Assembly (NCBI RefSeq): GCF_016405885.1
Contig: NZ_JAEKGC010000019.1
Coordinates: 1-32,409 of the forward strand
Direction: 5' to 3'
Length of the DNA stretch: 32,409 bases
From: Arthrobacter sp. MSA 4-2
Lineage (GTDB): Bacteria > Actinomycetota > Actinomycetes > Actinomycetales > Micrococcaceae
Under the pieces are notes generated by a model that did no database searches, had not been told where the DNA came from, and worked only from the letters and a program-made list of their open reading frames with translations. Shown here piece after piece: positions 30,733 through 32,409 of this stretch. Made by a program: the position numbers and the translations under genes. Numbering within the stretch: position 1 is the stretch's first letter; every line of letters starts with the position of its first letter.

Positions 30733-31494
30733 TCAGGGCGTGGGCTCTTGGCCTTCTGCAGGGGGTTTTGCGCTGCGCAGAAGGCCGTCGGCGATGATGC
30801 TGGCCCGGACGATGACGTCCCGCTGCGCTGGATTGTAGAGTGCCTGGACTGCCTCGGTCATGGTGGCTTGGGTCAGTTCAACGCTTTTGGTCACATGACC
30901 TTTCGGATCACTCAGCCAGGGATAGTCCTTGAGCGTCTTGGCCAACATGGGCGCGTAGCGTTCGGCGAGTTCCTTGCGCACACTTTCGTCCGCGTCGGGT
31001 GGCAGCGCATCGAGTTCCGCGCTCAGCCCATCCGTTTCCGCCTCCTCCATGTCCCGCAGGTCACTCATCGCCTCGTTGTTGTAGAGCTGGGAGTAAATCA
31101 GCATCAGGGAGCGGTCCGTCTCCGACATTCGAGCTGCAACGTCCTCGAATCCAGGGGGAACGTCCGTCACCGACGATCCGTTCAGGATTGCCTGGATCTC
31201 GGCCCTGGCGCGTTGGAGCCGTTCGATGCTCACCCGGAGGTCGCTGTCGATGGCGCGAAGTGCCTCCGAGGACGAGTTGCCATCGACGGCGACATCGTCG
31301 ATCTGGTCGAGCGGGACGCCGAGGTCGCGCAGGCGCCGGATTTTGAGGAGGCGGACGAGGTGTCTGACCTGGTATTGCTTGTAGCCATTGGACATCCGGT
31401 CCGGCTGCTCAAGAAGACCAATCTGGTGATAGTGACGGACCGTATTCACGGTTGTCCCCGCCAGATCTGCGATTTCCCGTGTGCTCCAAACCAT
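30733..31494 (-). CDS. MerR-family transcriptional regulator
   Basis: A 253-residue regulator. The N-terminal MerR winged helix is clear (VWSTREIADLAGTTVNTVRH, then YHQIGLLEQPDR and YKQYQVRHLVRLLKIRRLRDLGV), with a coiled-coil dimerisation helix to about residue 110. The C-terminal effector region (about 120-253) is mainly helical and acidic, and I do not recognise its ligand class; it lacks a cysteine cluster for metal sensing. GGAGG lies upstream of ATG 31494 with good spacing; ATG 31518 is in frame but has no such site. The SDR-like gene upstream is on the same strand, 109 bases away, and could be a target. Confidence 0.9.
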   Translation of the reverse strand: MVWSTREIADLAGTTVNTVRHYHQIGLLEQPDRMSNGYKQYQVRHLVRLLKIRRLRDLGVPLDQIDDVAVDGNSSSEALRAIDSDLRVSIERLQRARAEIQAILNGSSVTDVPPGFEDVAARMSETDRSLMLIYSQLYNNEAMSDLRDMEEAETDGLSAELDALPPDADESVRKELAERYAPMLAKTLKDYPWLSDPKGHVTKSVELTQATMTEAVQALYNPAQRDVIVRASIIADGLLRSAKPPAEGQEPTP

Positions 31495-31576
31495 CCTTAT
31501 CCCTCCGTCATAGATCATCTTCGGCAGTTAGATGTTGATGCGCGCAAGCGCGGACTCGTCATCCGGCCTCCGATCG

Positions 31577-31588
31577 ATTGAACTCAAT
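31577..31588. promoter_or_regulatory. Small palindrome upstream of the MerR-type gene
   Basis: ATTGA-AC-TCAAT is a perfect 5-bp dyad in the gap between the SDR-like stop (31604) and the MerR-type start (31494). It may be part of an autoregulatory operator, but it is short and no clear 19-bp-spaced MerR promoter could be identified around it. Confidence 0.25.
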
Positions 31589-31603
31589 CCTCCCACCACA
31601 CGC

Positions 31604-32284
31604 TCAAGGAAGGAGTTCCCCTGACGTTGACAGGTTCGGGATGATCGATCGGACTGCATCGGTGATCGGCGTCCGGCCGCTGGTGACTTCGAGAATCCGC
31701 CGGGTCACCTCCGGCTGAAGGAGGAGTTCGGTCAGAACCTCCGCCACGTCCTCGCGTGAAATATCCTCATGCATGGCCGCGGGGCCAAGGAAGACCGTCC
31801 CCTGGCCCGGGCGGTCCTGCAGGAGGGATGGCCGGAGGATCAGCCAGTCAAGGCCGCTTTGGCTGACCCTGACATCCACGAGCTTCTTGACCGCGAAGTA
31901 GTATTCCTCGTCGTCGCTGAGGTCCCGCTCACGCCAGGCTTCTGGAAACACCGAAACGAGGGCGAATCGTCGAACGCCGGCACGGTCCGCCGCGGCGAGG
32001 CTGTTGTCGACCGCGACGCTGTCGATTGCGTCCGTATGCTCCTTCGTGCCGCCATTCGAACCCGCGGCGAACACCAGCACATCCATCCCGTGCAGGAGGG
32101 GTGCCAACGCAGCCGCGTCCATGGCAGCCAGGTCGCCGATATGTGTGGAGACGCCGCCTGCCTCCAACCGGCGTTGCTGGTCCTCGGTACGCACCAGCCC
32201 GAACACCTGGCTGCCCCTCTCAATTAGACGTGTCGCAAGGAGCCCACCCACGGCACCGCTGATTCCAATGATGAAGACTTTCAC
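31604..32284 (-). CDS. NAD(P)-binding Rossmann-fold protein (atypical SDR, NAD(P)H-binding family)
   Basis: A 226-residue single-domain Rossmann protein of the NAD(P)H-binding/atypical SDR group. The nucleotide motif is Gly7-x-x-Gly10-x-x-Gly13 in GISGAVGG, followed by RTEDQQRRLEAGG and the VFAAGSNGG strand typical of this group. EYYFAVKK supplies a Tyr-x-x-x-Lys-like pair, and the C-terminal ILRPSLLQDRPGQG segment is characteristic. Relatives act as quinone or flavin-type reductases or as stress-linked redox sensors; no substrate can be assigned. The start is GTG 32284 with GGGAG 7 bases upstream. It is probably regulated with, or by, the MerR-type protein downstream. Confidence 0.88.
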   Translation of the reverse strand: MKVFIIGISGAVGGLLATRLIERGSQVFGLVRTEDQQRRLEAGGVSTHIGDLAAMDAAALAPLLHGMDVLVFAAGSNGGTKEHTDAIDSVAVDNSLAAADRAGVRRFALVSVFPEAWRERDLSDDEEYYFAVKKLVDVRVSQSGLDWLILRPSLLQDRPGQGTVFLGPAAMHEDISREDVAEVLTELLLQPEVTRRILEVTSGRTPITDAVRSIIPNLSTSGELLP

Positions 32285-32330
32285 AGGCTCACTCCCTAAC
32301 GTGGATATCGGACTCCGGCGGTCGGACGCC

Positions 32331-32409
32331 TTACCAGCCGAGCAGGCTCAGTACTCCGGTCGCGGCCGCGGCGACGGCGGCGGTCCACACGATGATGGCG
32401 ATTGCCTGC
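32331..32409 (-). CDS. C-terminal end of a membrane protein (cut by window end)
   Basis: The minus-strand frame is open from the window edge to TAA at 32331-32333 and encodes about 25 residues. It has a hydrophobic Ala/Val/Ile-rich run (AIAIIVWTAAVAAATGVLSL) and ends LGW. That fits the last transmembrane helix of an integral membrane protein on the same strand as the SDR-like gene. The family cannot be told from this piece. Confidence 0.5.
   Translation of the reverse strand, partial: QAIAIIVWTAAVAAAATGVLSLLGW

Noticed and set aside
30622..31581. Plus-strand open frame of about 320 codons opposite the MerR-type gene
   Set aside because: The minus strand has a clear MerR helix-turn-helix and a good ribosome-binding site; the plus frame has neither motif nor start signal.

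Overview
The window comes from a high-GC Gram-positive bacterium. Dense coding on both strands, GTG/TTG starts, many stop/start overlaps, a PucR-type regulator and NarL-type two-component genes all point to an actinobacterium. I cannot name the genus with confidence. No rRNA, tRNA, CRISPR array or intact transposase was seen.

Region 1 (1-14718, + strand) is one long, tightly packed operon. It enters the window inside an S12-type serine hydrolase, followed by an oligopeptide ABC importer: lipoprotein, permease, a permease-ATPase fusion and a second ATPase. Next comes a large peptidase that fuses an S9 prolyl-oligopeptidase-like unit to an S12 beta-lactamase-like unit. Then come an M20 amidohydrolase, a COG3375-type GNAT acyltransferase and an N-acylamino-acid racemase of the enolase superfamily. 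A PucR-type regulator closes it. The acyltransferase, racemase and M20 deacylase match the succinylation-racemisation-desuccinylation route known for irreversible D- to L-amino-acid conversion. The operon therefore reads as uptake, cleavage and stereo-inversion of peptides containing D-amino acids. That overall role is inferred.

Region 2 (14913-16979, - strand) holds maleylacetate reductase and hydroxyquinol 1,2-dioxygenase, the lower end of hydroxyquinol/resorcinol-type aromatic degradation.

Region 3 (16963-30059) is a rearranged membrane-defence-like island. It has two near-duplicate pairs of a secreted S12 lipoprotein and a small two-TM protein (17114-18545 and 26295-27717). It also has a BcrA/NatA-type ABC ATPase and ABC-2 permease (20152-21736), an FtsX/MacB-type exporter (23118-25730), an AI-2E family transporter, a membrane HExxH peptidase, and a NarL/DesK-type two-component system (27895-29873). 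Broken copies of the same genes lie between them: permease pieces at 18594 and 22926, ATPase pieces at 22630 and 25894, hydrolase pieces at 25796 and 29952, and an ABC exporter tail at 19908. Three promoter regions share a tandem array of GGACwGTCC-like palindromes at about 23-bp pitch. One lies between the second hydrolase module and the two-component genes, so the response regulator is a candidate binder.

Region 4 (30067-32409, - strand) has an unknown coiled-coil protein with an N-terminal hydrophobic segment, a MerR-family regulator, an NAD(P)-binding SDR-like protein, and the last codons of a membrane protein cut by the window end.

The convergent gap 14719-14912 shows no convincing terminator. 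The longest gene-free stretches, 22813-23117 and 25962-26294, are filled mainly by repeat copies, remnants and one terminator; 25962-26134 holds nothing I recognise.
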